Shown: in pieces, positions 1 through 9,094 of the stretch
Position numbering within the stretch: the first letter of the stretch is position 1
Layout of the letters: every line of letters starts with the position of its first letter
NCBI RefSeq assembly: GCF_010993735.1
Contig: NZ_WQNI01000002.1
Coordinates: 1-64,000 of the forward strand
Direction: 5' to 3'
Length of the DNA stretch: 64,000 bases
Origin: Chelativorans alearensis
Lineage (GTDB): Bacteria > Pseudomonadota > Alphaproteobacteria > Rhizobiales > Rhizobiaceae
The notes under the pieces: model-generated
Seen by the model: the letters and a program-made list of their open reading frames with translations, nothing else
Database searches by the model: none
Told to the model about the DNA's origin: nothing
Made by a program: the position numbers and the translations under genes

Positions 1-105
1 CAAAGGCATCAGCGTCTCGGCGACAAAGCGGCCGCCGAAGATCCCGAACATCCCACCTTCGTCTGGACCCGTCCGGAACGAGTTGGGTTCAACCGGCTTG
101 TTCAT
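1..105 (-). CDS. trpB: Tryptophan synthase beta chain, 5' part only
   Basis: The first 35 codons of a minus-strand gene cut by the window edge. The peptide has the [15 protein letters not shown] stretch typical of the N-terminus of tryptophan synthase beta subunits. The enzyme condenses indole with serine using PLP in the last step of tryptophan synthesis. Its ATG overlaps the stop codon of trpF by an ATGA, so the two genes are translationally coupled. No catalytic residue lies in the visible part. Identity rests on the N-terminal motif plus the trpF-trpB gene order usual in alphaproteobacteria. Confidence 0.9.
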   Translation of the reverse strand, partial: MNKPVEPNSFRTGPDEGGMFGIFGGRFVAETLMPL

Positions 106-770
106 GCCGTCTCCTCTGGTCGCGCTTCCCCTGCCGCTTGCACGGCGTGGAAGAAGGCGCGTATCAAATCCGGGTCTTTCTCGCCCGGCGCACGCTCAAC
201 GCCGGAAGAAATATCGATGCCGCGCGGTCGGCAGAGCCCGAGGGCCGCGCCGATATTGGCAGCGTTCAGGCCTCCGGAAAGCATGTAATCCACATCGCCG
301 TCAAGAAAAGTCAGAAGACGCCAGTCGAACGGCATGCCGTTGCCGCCGGGAAGCTCCGCGCCCGGTGGAGGCTTGGCGTCGAGCAGGAAGCGGTCGGAGA
401 TGCCACGATAGGCGTTGAGACCTTCCAGATCCGCCGCCTCGCGCACGGACACAGCCTTCATGACCGGAAGGCCATAGCGCGCCTTGAGCGCGGCCACGCG
501 TTCCGGGCTTTCCTTGCCATGAAGCTGCAGCATGTCCGGCTCCATGCCCTCGACAACCCGCGCCAGTGTCTCGTCGTCGGTATCCACCGAGACAGCCACA
601 GCCTTCGCCCGGCCGCGCGCCGCCTGCCGCAGGCGTGCGGCCGTCTCCACCGCCACGTTGCGCGGGCTCTTTTCGAAGAAGATGAACCCCAGATGGCTCG
701 CCCCGCCGTCGAGCGCGGCAGCCACCGCTTCCTCCGTCTTCAGGCCGCAGATCTTGATGTCGAGTTCCAT
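102..770 (-). CDS. trpF: Phosphoribosylanthranilate isomerase
   Basis: This is a 222-residue single-domain TIM barrel, the usual TrpF length. It opens with the KICGLK motif holding the catalytic cysteine of PRA isomerases. Later glycine-rich phosphate-binding stretches include [13 protein letters not shown] and GIDISSGVE. It performs the Amadori rearrangement of N-(5'-phosphoribosyl)anthranilate to CdRP in tryptophan synthesis in the cytoplasm. It is the first gene of a minus-strand unit running into trpB with a 4-base overlap. The upstream side carries a large imperfect inverted repeat (about 813-910). Confidence 0.96.
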   Translation of the reverse strand: MELDIKICGLKTEEAVAAALDGGASHLGFIFFEKSPRNVAVETAARLRQAARGRAKAVAVSVDTDDETLARVVEGMEPDMLQLHGKESPERVAALKARYGLPVMKAVSVREAADLEGLNAYRGISDRFLLDAKPPPGAELPGGNGMPFDWRLLTFLDGDVDYMLSGGLNAANIGAALGLCRPRGIDISSGVERAPGEKDPDLIRAFFHAVQAAGEARPEETA

Positions 771-812
771 AGGGGTGGGAGTGGCATGAAATGGTGGCGG
801 AGTCGAGGGAAG

Positions 813-910
813 AGCGAATAGGGAGTAGTGAGTGGTCAGTAGTGGTTTTATGGGATGCCGCCCCCTCGGCTATCTCCCGCTACTCTCTACTCACTACTTC
901 ACTACTCGCT
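813..910. repeat. Imperfect inverted repeat of AGTAGTG-like units
   Basis: Two arms of about 33 bases, around 813-845 and 880-910, are imperfect reverse complements. They are built of short AGTAGTG/CACTACT units and separated by about 35 bases. The transcript could fold into a long stem between trpF and the 3' end of the DUF45 gene. The right arm overlaps the last codons and stop of that gene. It looks like an intergenic palindromic repeat. There is no second copy in this window to prove it is dispersed. Confidence 0.55.
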
Positions 911-1663
911 AAACTGTATCGCCTGCAGCGCTGTCCCGTTCCTTTTCAGCCATGCCTTGCAGCGCTCCGTATCCGGGCAAAGCTCCTCGCACAGCTTCCA
1001 GAAGCGGGGGCCGTGGTTCATCTCTTTCAGATGCGCCACCTCGTGCGCCACCAGGTAGTCGATGACCGATGGCGGGGCCATCATGATGCGCCAGGAGAAG
1101 GAAAGCGTGCCGTCCGACGTGCACGAGCCCCAGCGGCTTGTCGTGTCGCGGTAGCGGATGGCCTTGGCGCGTCGGCCGACCGTTTCGGTGTGCCTGACTA
1201 CCAGCATCCCGATGTCGCGCCGCGCCTCCCGTTTAAGGAAGTCGGCCAGCCGGCGCGGCAAGTGCCTGCGGTCGCCCGTCACCACCAGCGCCGGCTGGCC
1301 GTCGTGCATGGTCGTCTCAACCGTTCCACGCCGGCTTGGCTCGTGCATGATGAGATGCGGCACACCGCGCAGCGGGATTTTGATGCCCGGCCGCACCAGG
1401 GGCTGGTGGGGCAGCTTCTTCAGCCGCTCCTCCAGCCAGCCCTGGTGGCGCGCCAGGAAGCGCTCTACTTCACGAAGCGAAAGACCCGGCGGGATGGTGA
1501 CACGCAGGCCCGTGCCGCCCGGCGCGATGCGCAGGGTCAGGCGCCGCGCGCGGGCGTTCTCGACGATCCTCAAAGGTACTTCCCGGCCAGCCACCCGGTG
1601 GGACCGTTCCACGGGCTGGGTCGAGACCTTCAGAGGAGCTCTCTTGAAAGGGCGGGGCAGCAT
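902..1663 (-). CDS. YgjP/DUF45-type zinc metalloprotease-like protein
   Basis: This is a 253-residue protein. The C-terminal half carries a zincin motif HEVAH followed by a downstream histidine (NHGPRFW), the signature of the YgjP/DUF45 family related to SprT and M48 metallopeptidases. The preceding RWGSCTSDGTLSFSW segment is also family-typical. A zinc-dependent hydrolase is implied by the motif; the substrate is unknown. The ATG at 1663 has only a weak ribosome-binding site, so the start could be slightly downstream. The final codons and TAG stop lie inside the palindromic repeat at 813-910. Confidence 0.85.
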   Translation of the reverse strand: MLPRPFKRAPLKVSTQPVERSHRVAGREVPLRIVENARARRLTLRIAPGGTGLRVTIPPGLSLREVERFLARHQGWLEERLKKLPHQPLVRPGIKIPLRGVPHLIMHEPSRRGTVETTMHDGQPALVVTGDRRHLPRRLADFLKREARRDIGMLVVRHTETVGRRAKAIRYRDTTSRWGSCTSDGTLSFSWRIMMAPPSVIDYLVAHEVAHLKEMNHGPRFWKLCEELCPDTERCKAWLKRNGTALQAIQFSE

Positions 1664-1727
1664 TCGGGCAGGATAGATGATTCGGGCCGGCAGAAGAGCC
1701 GCAAAATCGACGGCTATTCAGGGAACA

Positions 1728-1750
1728 GAAAACGGCGCCCGGAGGGCGCC
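1728..1750 (-). terminator. Intrinsic terminator of the DUF2852 gene
   Basis: The stem GGCGCCC/GGGCGCC has a 3-base loop at 1734-1750. On the minus strand it is followed by a short T run (the A run at 1729-1732). It sits about 35 bases beyond the DUF2852 stop codon, where a Rho-independent terminator would act. Confidence 0.7.
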
Positions 1751-1784
1751 GCCTATGGGGCAGGGAAGGTATTTCGAAGGCTGG

Positions 1785-2219
1785 TCAGCCTTTGCCCTTG
1801 GTCTTCCGGTCCTTGGTCTCGGGCTGGCTCGAATCGCGGCTTGCCTTGCGCTCGTTCATGAAACGGTCGAACTCTTCCTGGTCCTTGGCGCGACGCAGCT
1901 CGCGCACATATTCGTCGAACTCCTCGCGCATGGCATCGAGCTTGCGGCGTTCTTCGGCCAAACGCTCCAGTTCCTTCTCGCGCCAATCGTCGAAGGCGAT
2001 GTTGCCCGTGCGGGCGTGGGCGCGGGAGGCGCGGCGGCAGTTGGCGAACATGCCATCGGTAGCGCGATTCACGTCGCGCTTAAACTCGCCCAGCCTGTCG
2101 CCCCACAAAATGTAGGCGAGCATGGCGAGACCGAGCGGCCAGAACACCATGAAACCGATCACCATCAGGGCGATCGTCGCCGGCGTCCAGGCCGGGCGTA
2201 TCAGTGCAGAGTTGGTCAT
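1785..2219 (-). CDS. DUF2852 membrane-anchored protein
   Basis: This is a 144-residue protein of the DUF2852 family found in alphaproteobacteria. Residues 13-40 form a strong hydrophobic helix ending in LAYILWGDRLGEF, consistent with one membrane pass. The remainder is charged and helical (WREKELERLAEERRKLDAMREEFDEYVRELRRAKDQEEFDRFM), probably a coiled coil in the cytoplasm. The function is unknown. The gene stands alone, with its own terminator downstream. Confidence 0.85.
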   Translation of the reverse strand: MTNSALIRPAWTPATIALMVIGFMVFWPLGLAMLAYILWGDRLGEFKRDVNRATDGMFANCRRASRAHARTGNIAFDDWREKELERLAEERRKLDAMREEFDEYVRELRRAKDQEEFDRFMNERKASRDSSQPETKDRKTKGKG

Positions 2220-2339
2220 GTCAGCGGTTCCTCATCGGTTGCGAACAAGGGCTGCGGCCGCATGAATCGAGATGGGAAGCGCTTTTCGTCGATTCAAGAC
2301 ATGAAATACCGAAAGGGCCTGCCTATATGAAAAGGCTTG

Positions 2340-3113
2340 CTATCCGGCCCGCTCCACCAGCGACGCCGCGACGCGCAGCATCAGGCCGATATCCTGCGGC
2401 CGGGACAGGCGGTGGTCGCCGTCGCGAACGAGCGACAGGGTTACGTCGTCGGCCGGCAGGTGCTCGACCAGCCGCATGGCGTGGCCGTAGGGCACGTCGG
2501 GGTCGGCCATGCCCTGCAGGATGTGCACCGGGCAGTGGGTATTGATGATGCCTTCGAGTACCCGGTTCCTGCGCCCGTCCTCGAACAGCGCCTTGGTGTA
2601 GATGTTGGGCTCCGGCGAATACTCCGAAGGCTCCTCGATATAGCCCTGGGTCTCAAGTGCCTGCCGCTGCCGGGCGTTCAGCACCGGCTCCATCAGCTCG
2701 ATCGTGAAGTCCGGCGCCGGCGCCAGGAGCAGGAGCCCGCCGATGCGCCGGCCTTCGCCGGCCTTCTGCATCTCCTGCACCATCCTGAGCGCGATCCAGG
2801 CGCCCATGGAGGAGCCAACGAGGATTTGCGGACCTTCCGTGAACCGGCGGAAGACGGCGAGGCTCTCGGCAAGCCAGCGGGAGATGGTACCATCGGTAAA
2901 AGCGCCGCCTGATTCGCCGTGGCCGGAATAATCGTGCCTAGTGGCGGCAAGGCTGTTTTCGCCCGCCCAGGCGTCCAGGGCTTCGGCCTTGGTGCCCATC
3001 ATGTCGGAGCGGTAGCCGCCGAGCCAGACGAGGCCGGGCGCGCGGCCTTGCCGGTGGCGCACGGCGATCTCGGTACCGTCGACTTCGATGTGGGTCGGTT
3101 CGCTCTGGTTCAT
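2340..3113 (-). CDS. Alpha/beta hydrolase
   Basis: This is a 257-residue alpha/beta hydrolase fold protein. The nucleophile elbow is VGSSMGAW (serine in G-S-S-M-G). An oxyanion region GGYRSDMMGTK and a SGHGESGG loop precede it. A conserved C-terminal histidine lies in VRDGDHRLS and an acid in GMADPDVP. Substrate unknown; carboxylesterase or serine aminopeptidase-like. The start at 3113 was chosen because an AGGAGG lies six bases before this ATG. An ATG 48 bases upstream has no such site. Confidence 0.88.
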   Translation of the reverse strand: MNQSEPTHIEVDGTEIAVRHRQGRAPGLVWLGGYRSDMMGTKAEALDAWAGENSLAATRHDYSGHGESGGAFTDGTISRWLAESLAVFRRFTEGPQILVGSSMGAWIALRMVQEMQKAGEGRRIGGLLLLAPAPDFTIELMEPVLNARQRQALETQGYIEEPSEYSPEPNIYTKALFEDGRRNRVLEGIINTHCPVHILQGMADPDVPYGHAMRLVEHLPADDVTLSLVRDGDHRLSRPQDIGLMLRVAASLVERAG

Positions 3114-3229
3114 CCGTGTCCTCCTGTGCAAGGTGTTCTGGCGCGGGCACCGGTTCGGCAAGAGAGAGCATAGAGCAATCAGCCTTCCCGTCGCGCGCTT
3201 CCGCGTGATTCTTTTGCTTGGTTATGCTA

Positions 3230-3258
3230 TTGACACACGGCTCGCCAAGCGCACATAG
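3230..3258 (+). promoter_or_regulatory. Candidate housekeeping promoter for infC
   Basis: TTGACA at 3230-3235, a 17-base spacer and ACATAG at 3253-3258 fit a sigma-70-type promoter. Transcription would begin about 50 bases upstream of the infC AUU codon. The -10 is a modest match, as is common in alphaproteobacteria. Confidence 0.4.
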
Positions 3259-3317
3259 CCATCGGCTCGACGCTACGGGCCGGACCGTTCCGTCAACGAC
3301 TTGAGGAGAAGAAGACC

Positions 3318-3854
3318 ATTCGCAGACCGTTCAAAGCGCCGCCTACGGTGAAGGAGGGGCCCCGCGCCAATCGTGAAATCCGGGCTCCCCGGGTTCAGCT
3401 TATCGATGACGAAGGCAACAACCGGGGCATTATCGCGACCGAGGAAGCCTTGCTGGCGGCCGAAGAGGCCGGGCTCGACCTTGTCGAGGTATCGCCCAAT
3501 GCCGATCCGCCCGTGTGCAAGATCACCGATCTCGGCAAGCTGAAATACCAGAGCCAGAAAAAGGCCGCGGAAGCCCGCAAGAAACAGAAGACCATCGAGA
3601 TCAAAGAGATCAAGATGCGGCCCAACATCGACACTCATGATTATGAGACGAAGATGAAGGCCGTGCGCCGGTTCTTCGAGGAGGGCGACAAGGTGAAGCT
3701 GACCTTGCGCTTTCGCGGACGTGAGATGGCTCACTTGGAGCTTGGCATGAAGCTCTTGAATCGCGTGCGCGACGAGGTGGAGCCGATCGCCAAGGTTGAG
3801 GCCGAGCCGAAGCTCGAAGGCCGTCAGATGATGATGGTGCTCGCCCCGAAATAG
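3318..3854 (+). CDS. infC: Translation initiation factor IF-3, probable AUU start
   Basis: IF-3 binds the 30S subunit and polices start-codon selection. The protein has both domains: the N-domain ([13 protein letters not shown] ... [22 protein letters not shown]) and the C-domain ([23 protein letters not shown] ... [11 protein letters not shown]). The first GTG, at 3348, would remove the conserved [15 protein letters not shown] beginning. An in-frame ATT at 3318 restores it, and GAGGAG sits nine bases upstream. An AUU start is the classic infC feature that lets IF-3 repress its own translation. With it the protein is 178 residues, the family length. Confidence 0.92.
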   Translation: MRRPFKAPPTVKEGPRANREIRAPRVQLIDDEGNNRGIIATEEALLAAEEAGLDLVEVSPNADPPVCKITDLGKLKYQSQKKAAEARKKQKTIEIKEIKMRPNIDTHDYETKMKAVRRFFEEGDKVKLTLRFRGREMAHLELGMKLLNRVRDEVEPIAKVEAEPKLEGRQMMMVLAPK

Positions 3855-3927
3855 CCTAGATGCCGAGTATGCCTTGCGCGGGTTGAAGCATGTTGCTGCC
3901 GCGCAAGGCGAAGGGGCGAACCTCAGA

Positions 3928-4548
3928 ATGAGTGGTGAACCGGCAAAGGCGATCGCCGCCTATCAGGCCATGCGGCGCTACGTTCTGGCGTTCCTCATCG
4001 GTGTGGTCTGTTTCCTGCTCGTGTTCAGCAGCTCGCTGCAAAGCGAGATGTCGCACGAGCTTCTGGAAGCGTATGGCCTTGCCCTGATACTGGTCGGCAT
4101 CGGCGGCCGGTTGTGGTCCATCCTCTATATCGGCGGGCGCAAATCCGCGGAGGTCGTCTCCACCGGCCCGTACTCGGTTACGCGCAATCCGCTCTACTTC
4201 TTCTCGACGCTTGCTGCGGCCGGGGTTGGGGCGCAGACCGGCAGTTTTGTCGTGACGGCGCTTGCGGCCGGCTTCTGCATGATGGCCTTCCACATCGTCG
4301 CCCTGCGTGAGGAGCGTCACTTGAAGGCCGTGCTCGGCGAGCCCTATCGAGCCTATCTGGAAAGCGTGCCCCGCTTCCTTCCCGCCCCCAGGCTTTTCAG
4401 GGACCGGGAAGAGGTGACTTTTCGGCCGCGCATCCTCAATCGAACGCTGGTCGACGGCCTTGCCTTTTTTGCCGCGCTTCCCTTCTTCGAGCTGATCGAG
4501 CGTGGGCAGGAAATGGGGCTGATCCCGATTCTTTTCCGGCTGTATTGA
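3928..4548 (+). CDS. Isoprenylcysteine carboxyl methyltransferase-family membrane protein
   Basis: This is a 206-residue membrane protein with about four or five hydrophobic segments. The ICMT/PEMT-type C-terminal signature is STGPYSVTRNPLYFF followed by ALREERHLKAVLGEPYRAYLESVPRFLP. Bacterial members are SAM-dependent methyltransferases or of unknown substrate; the true target is not inferable here. The ATG at 3928 follows AAGGGGCG; a TTG further up is less likely. It lies between infC and rpmI, which are usually adjacent, so it looks inserted into the translation operon. Confidence 0.82.
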   Translation: MSGEPAKAIAAYQAMRRYVLAFLIGVVCFLLVFSSSLQSEMSHELLEAYGLALILVGIGGRLWSILYIGGRKSAEVVSTGPYSVTRNPLYFFSTLAAAGVGAQTGSFVVTALAAGFCMMAFHIVALREERHLKAVLGEPYRAYLESVPRFLPAPRLFRDREEVTFRPRILNRTLVDGLAFFAALPFFELIERGQEMGLIPILFRLY

Positions 4549-4711
4549 CGGAATCCTTGCGGCTATTGCGTGGGCAGAAACTTGCTGATATGAGGCACGC
4601 CTCGTACGAGCCGGCCGGCAGGGCATGCCGTGGCGGCTTTTAATGCTTCCGGACCTTTTGGCCCGGTCAGAACTAGAATGGCGCGTCTGCGCCGATAATC
4701 GGAGAAGCAAA

Positions 4712-4912
4712 ATGCCCAAGATGAAGACCAAGTCTTCTGCCAAGAAGCGGTTCAAGGTGACCGCCACCGGCAAGGTGAAGGTGCAGGCCGCGGGCAAGCG
4801 CCACGGCATGATCAAGCGTTCCAACAAGTTCATCCGCGATGCGCGGGGCACGATGGTTCTTTCCGATCCCGATACGAAGATCGTGAAGAAGTTCATGCCC
4901 TACAGCTTCTGA
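4712..4912 (+). CDS. rpmI: 50S ribosomal protein L35
   Basis: This is a 66-residue, very basic protein beginning [23 protein letters not shown], the L35 signature, and ending in the usual [12 protein letters not shown] tail. It is a structural protein of the large subunit. It lies 27 bases ahead of rplT, as in the conserved infC-rpmI-rplT operon. The ATG at 4712 follows a GGAGAAG ribosome-binding site. The 160-base leader upstream (4549-4711) shows no clear riboswitch; it could serve as an L20-responsive leader, but I cannot see the fold. Confidence 0.97.
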   Translation: MPKMKTKSSAKKRFKVTATGKVKVQAAGKRHGMIKRSNKFIRDARGTMVLSDPDTKIVKKFMPYSF

Positions 4913-4939
4913 GTGAACCGGTTTTAAGGAGATCATGTC

Positions 4940-5341
4940 ATGGCCCGCGTGAAGAGGGGCGTTACCGCCCACGCCAAGCACAAGAAGGTCCTGAAGTCCG
5001 CCAAGGGCTTCTACGGCCGCCGCAAGAACACCATCCGCACCGCCAAGCAGGCGGTCGAGAAGTCGCTGCAGTACGCCTATCGCGACCGCAAGAACCGCAA
5101 GCGCAATTTCCGCGCCTTGTGGGTTCAGCGCATCAACGCCGCCGCCCGCGAGCACGGCCTGACCTACGGCCGCTTCATCGACGGCCTCAACAAGGCTGGC
5201 ATTGAGATCGACCGCAAGGTGCTGGCCGACATGGCCGTGCACGAGCCGCAGGCCTTCGCCGCGCTCGTTGCCAAGGCCAAGACGGCGCTTGAGTATCTCA
5301 AGAACACCACGCCCAATGCTTTTGAAAGCGCTGTCGCCTAA
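4940..5341 (+). CDS. rplT: 50S ribosomal protein L20
   Basis: This is a 133-residue basic protein with the characteristic start [22 protein letters not shown] and the motif [19 protein letters not shown]. It binds 23S rRNA early in 50S assembly and in some bacteria represses the rpmI-rplT messenger. An AAGGAG precedes the ATG. A terminator hairpin follows the stop codon, so pheS probably depends on partial read-through or its own promoter. Confidence 0.98.
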   Translation: MARVKRGVTAHAKHKKVLKSAKGFYGRRKNTIRTAKQAVEKSLQYAYRDRKNRKRNFRALWVQRINAAAREHGLTYGRFIDGLNKAGIEIDRKVLADMAVHEPQAFAALVAKAKTALEYLKNTTPNAFESAVA

Positions 5342-5378
5342 GGTCAGCGCTTCCCGAAGCAGGAACGGAATTTTCGGG

Positions 5379-5412
5379 AAACCCGCGCTGGCAGTGCTGG
5401 CGCGGGTTTTTT
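5379..5412 (+). terminator. Terminator or attenuator between rplT and pheS
   Basis: AACCCGCGC at 5380-5388 pairs with GCGCGGGTT at 5400-5408, with an 11-base loop, followed by a run of six T. This is a textbook Rho-independent hairpin placed 40 bases after rplT. Because pheST are often attenuated, it could be regulated, but no phenylalanine-rich leader peptide precedes it. Confidence 0.85.
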
Positions 5413-5539
5413 CATGATGGCAACGACGAACGAAGATAGTGTCATGGACAATCGCAATCCGCTTCCTACGCCCGGCAAGGGCACGGCCGTCCGGGACGGC
5501 GCGCCGGCAACGGCCAAGGCAGGAGTTGAAGGAAGGACG

Positions 5540-6625
5540 ATGAACGATCTGGACCAGCTGGAAAGGACGATTCTCGACGAGATCGCCGGCGCCGGCGACG
5601 AGCAGGCGGTGGAGGCCGTGCGTGTCGCGGCCCTCGGCAAGAAAGGGTCGATCTCGGAGAAACTGAAGACGCTGGGCGCCATGCCGCCGGAAGAACGCCA
5701 GGTAATGGGCCCGGCCATCAACGGGTTGAAGAACCGCGTCACCGAGGCATTGACCGCCCGCCGCACCGAGTTGCGAGAGGCGGCGATCGCAGAGCGGCTG
5801 GAACGTGAGACGGTGGACGTGACGCTGCCCCTCGCCCGCCCGCCGGCAGAGCGCGGCCGCATCCACCCCATCACCCAGGTGGTCGACGAGATCACCGCCA
5901 TCTTCGGCGATCTCGGCTTCGCCATCGCCGAGGGACCGGACATCGAGACCGACTACTATAACTTCACCGCGCTCAATTTCCCGGAAGGCCATCCGGCGCG
6001 CGAGATGCACGACACCTTCTTCCTCGAACCGGACGAGAACGGCGAGCGCAAGCTCCTGCGCACGCACACCTCGCCCGTGCAGATCCGCACTATGGAGGCG
6101 CAGAAGCCGCCGATCCGAATCGTCATACCCGGCAAGACCTACCGGGCGGATTCCGATGCCACGCATACGCCGATGTTCCACCAGCTCGAAGGGCTGGTGA
6201 TCGACAAGACGGCGAACGTCGCCAACATGAAATGGGTGCTGACGGAGTTCTGCAAGGCGTATTTCGAGGTGCCGCAGCTCAACATGCGCTTCCGGCCGAG
6301 CTTCTTCCCCTTCACGGAGCCGAGCCTGGAGGTGGATATCCAGTGCGACCGCTCGAAGCCCGGCGAGATACGCTTCGGCGAGGGCAGCGACTGGCTGGAG
6401 ATCCTCGGCTGCGGCATGGTGCACCCCAACGTGCTGCGCTACGGCGGCCTCGACCCTGACGAATACCAGGGCTTCGCCTGGGGCATGGGCATCGACCGTA
6501 TCGCCATGCTGAAATACGGCATGCCGGACCTGCGCGCCTTCTTTGACGCCGACGTGCGCTGGCTTCAGCACTACGGCTTCCGCCCGCTCGACCTGCCGAC
6601 GCTCTTCGGCGGCTTGAGCTCTTGA
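5540..6625 (+). CDS. pheS: Phenylalanyl-tRNA synthetase alpha subunit
   Basis: This is a 361-residue class II synthetase subunit. The N-terminal coiled-coil ([22 protein letters not shown]...) is followed by the catalytic core. Core motifs include [29 protein letters not shown] (motif 2 region), [19 protein letters not shown] and [13 protein letters not shown] (motif 3). It charges tRNA-Phe as an alpha2beta2 complex with PheT. The start at 5540 follows GGAAGG and matches the family start. The reading frame stays open 126 bases further up to 5414, but that part is not PheS-like. Confidence 0.97.
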   Translation: MNDLDQLERTILDEIAGAGDEQAVEAVRVAALGKKGSISEKLKTLGAMPPEERQVMGPAINGLKNRVTEALTARRTELREAAIAERLERETVDVTLPLARPPAERGRIHPITQVVDEITAIFGDLGFAIAEGPDIETDYYNFTALNFPEGHPAREMHDTFFLEPDENGERKLLRTHTSPVQIRTMEAQKPPIRIVIPGKTYRADSDATHTPMFHQLEGLVIDKTANVANMKWVLTEFCKAYFEVPQLNMRFRPSFFPFTEPSLEVDIQCDRSKPGEIRFGEGSDWLEILGCGMVHPNVLRYGGLDPDEYQGFAWGMGIDRIAMLKYGMPDLRAFFDADVRWLQHYGFRPLDLPTLFGGLSS

Positions 6626-6651
6626 TTTCCAACCAGGCAGGCTGAACGAAG

Positions 6652-9057
6652 ATGAAATTCACACTCTCCTGGCTCAAGGATCACCTCGAGACCGAGGCCA
6701 CCCTCGACGAGATTGTCGAGACGCTCACCATGATCGGCCTTGAGGTCGAAGAGGTCGATGACAAATCCGCGCTCAAGCCCTTCCTCATCGCCAGGGTGCT
6801 GACGGCCGAGAAGCATCCCGATGCGGACAAGCTCAAGGTGCTGACGGTCGATGCCGGCGACGGCAAGCCCGTGCAGGTCGTGTGCGGTGCGCCCAACGCG
6901 CGGGCGGGCCTCATCGGTGCCTTCGCCGCGCCCGGCACCTATATCCCGGGCATCGACGTCACCCTTTCGGTAGGGAAGATCCGCGGCGTGGAAAGCCATG
7001 GCATGATGTGCTCGGAGCGCGAGCTGCAGCTTTCTGACGAGCACACCGGCATCATCGATCTGCCGGAGGATGCGCCGGTGGGCAAGGCCTTCGCCACGTG
7101 GGCGAAGCTCGACGACCCGGTTATCGAGATCGGGCTGACACCGAACCGGCCGGACTGCACCGGCGTTTACGGCATCGCCCGCGATCTGGCCGCCGCGGGC
7201 CTCGGGCGCCTGAGGGAGGGCGCGGTCGAGCCCGTTTCAGGCAAGGGCGCCTGCCCGGTGGATGTAAAGATCGAGGCGCCGGATCTCTGCCACGGCTTCG
7301 CACTGCGCGCCGTGCGCGGGGTTGCGAACGGCCCCTCGCCCAAATGGATGCAGCAACGGCTGATAGCCGTCGGCCTGCGCCCCATCAACGCGCTGGTCGA
7401 CATCACAAACTACGTCACCTTCGACCGCGGCCGCCCGCTGCATGTCTTCGACGCCGCCAAGGTGATAGGGGACCTGACCATCCGCCGCGCCAGGGAAGGC
7501 GAGACGGTGCTGGCGCTCGACGAGCGCGAATACCGGCTTTCGCCGGAAGTCTGCGTTATCGCCGACGAGAACGGCGTGGAGTCGATCGCCGGCATCATGG
7601 GTGGCGAGCATTCGGGCTGTGACGAAAACACGAAGAACGTGCTGATCGAATCGGCCCTGTGGGAGCCGGCGAACATCGCCCGTACCGGCCGGAACTTAAA
7701 CATCATCACCGATGCACGCTACCGTTTCGAGCGCGGCGTCGATCCCGAGTTCATGGTCGGCGGCATGGAGCTGGCGACGCGGCTGGTGCTCGAAATCTGT
7801 GGCGGCGAGGCGTCAGAGGCGCGCGTCGTCGGCTATCAGGGGCATACGCCGAAGACGGTCTCCTTCCCGACCTCCGAGGTGAAGCGGCTTACCGGGCTCG
7901 ACGTGCCGCGCGCGGAGAGCCTCGCCATCCTTACGCGCCTCGGCTTCACGCCTGAGGGCGATGGCGAAGTCGCGGATGTAACCGTTCCCTCCTGGCGCCC
8001 CGACATCGACGGCAAGGCCGACCTCGTGGAAGAGGTCATGCGCATTCACGGCGTCAACGAGATCGCGCCCGAGCCGATGGTCGCGCACGACGCCGTCAGC
8101 GGCCGCATCCTCACCACGCTTCAGGTGCGCACGCGCCAGGCCAAGCGGGCGCTCGCCGTGCGCGGCATGATGGAGGCCGTCACCTGGTCGTTCATCCCGG
8201 AAGATCACGCCAAGCTCTTCGGCGGCGGGCAAAAGGCGCTCACGCTCGCCAACCCTATCGCCGCCGACATGTCGACCATGCGCCCGTCGCTCCTGCCCAG
8301 CCTGGTCGCGGCCGCGCAGCGTAACGCCGACCGCGGCTTTGCCGACGTGGCGCTGTTTGAGGTCTCCGGCGCCTATGAGGGCGACCGTCCGGAAGACCAG
8401 CGCCGCGTGGCGGCCGGCATCCGCCGCGGCACCGCGCGGCTCTCGGCCCAAGGCCGCCACTGGGCCGGCAATGCCGCGCCCGTCGGCGTGTTCGAAGCCA
8501 AGGCCGACGCGCTTGCCGTGCTCGAAGCCTGCGGCGCCCCGGTGGACAAGCTGCAGATCGAGGCTGGCGGGCCGGAATGGTACCACCCCGGCCGCTCGGG
8601 CACGATCAAGCTGGGCCCGAAGATGGTGCTCGGCACCTTCGGCGAGTTCCACCCGAAGACACTGGAGGCGCTCGACGTTTCCGGGCCGCTGTGCGGCTTC
8701 GAGGTCTTCGTCGACGTCATCCCCGAGCCGAAGGCGCGGGCAACGCGCACCAAGCCCCGCCTCGACCTTTCCCCCTTCCAGGCGGTCAAGCGCGACTTCG
8801 CCTTTGTGGTCGACAGGGCGGTGGAGGCCGGCGCGCTCACCCGCGCCGCGGCCGCTGCCGACAAGAAGCTGATCGCCGACGTCAACGTCTTCGACGTGTT
8901 CGAGGGTGAGGCCCTCGGCGCGGACAAGAAGTCCATCGCCATCGAGGTCACCATCCAGCCGGTGGAAAGGACCCTGACGGACGAAGATTTCGAGGCGCTG
9001 GCCGGGCGAATCGTGGAGAATGTTGGGAAGCAGACGGGCGGTGTGCTGAGAAGCTGA
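6652..9057 (+). CDS. pheT: Phenylalanyl-tRNA synthetase beta subunit
   Basis: This is an 801-residue protein with all PheT modules. The N-terminal tRNA-binding EMAP-like domain contains [16 protein letters not shown]. The B3/B4 editing domain includes [13 protein letters not shown] and GIMGGEHSG. Then come the B5 DNA-binding-like domain and the core, ending with the anticodon-binding ferredoxin-like fold ([14 protein letters not shown] ... [18 protein letters not shown]). It partners PheS, whose stop lies 26 bases upstream, and supplies tRNA binding and mischarged-Tyr editing. Confidence 0.98.
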   Translation: MKFTLSWLKDHLETEATLDEIVETLTMIGLEVEEVDDKSALKPFLIARVLTAEKHPDADKLKVLTVDAGDGKPVQVVCGAPNARAGLIGAFAAPGTYIPGIDVTLSVGKIRGVESHGMMCSERELQLSDEHTGIIDLPEDAPVGKAFATWAKLDDPVIEIGLTPNRPDCTGVYGIARDLAAAGLGRLREGAVEPVSGKGACPVDVKIEAPDLCHGFALRAVRGVANGPSPKWMQQRLIAVGLRPINALVDITNYVTFDRGRPLHVFDAAKVIGDLTIRRAREGETVLALDEREYRLSPEVCVIADENGVESIAGIMGGEHSGCDENTKNVLIESALWEPANIARTGRNLNIITDARYRFERGVDPEFMVGGMELATRLVLEICGGEASEARVVGYQGHTPKTVSFPTSEVKRLTGLDVPRAESLAILTRLGFTPEGDGEVADVTVPSWRPDIDGKADLVEEVMRIHGVNEIAPEPMVAHDAVSGRILTTLQVRTRQAKRALAVRGMMEAVTWSFIPEDHAKLFGGGQKALTLANPIAADMSTMRPSLLPSLVAAAQRNADRGFADVALFEVSGAYEGDRPEDQRRVAAGIRRGTARLSAQGRHWAGNAAPVGVFEAKADALAVLEACGAPVDKLQIEAGGPEWYHPGRSGTIKLGPKMVLGTFGEFHPKTLEALDVSGPLCGFEVFVDVIPEPKARATRTKPRLDLSPFQAVKRDFAFVVDRAVEAGALTRAAAAADKKLIADVNVFDVFEGEALGADKKSIAIEVTIQPVERTLTDEDFEALAGRIVENVGKQTGGVLRS

Positions 9058-9094
9058 ACATGACGACCGCCACCCGCCGGGGTAGTCTACCGGC

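Noticed and set aside
3114-3161. Longer start for the alpha/beta hydrolase at 3161
   Set aside because: The extra residues are not hydrolase-like and the AGGAGG site points to the ATG at 3113.
4673-6571. A 632-codon open frame on the minus strand across rpmI, rplT and pheS
   Set aside because: It is antisense to three unmistakable genes, its product has no recognisable motif, and long shadow frames are expected in high-GC codon-biased DNA.
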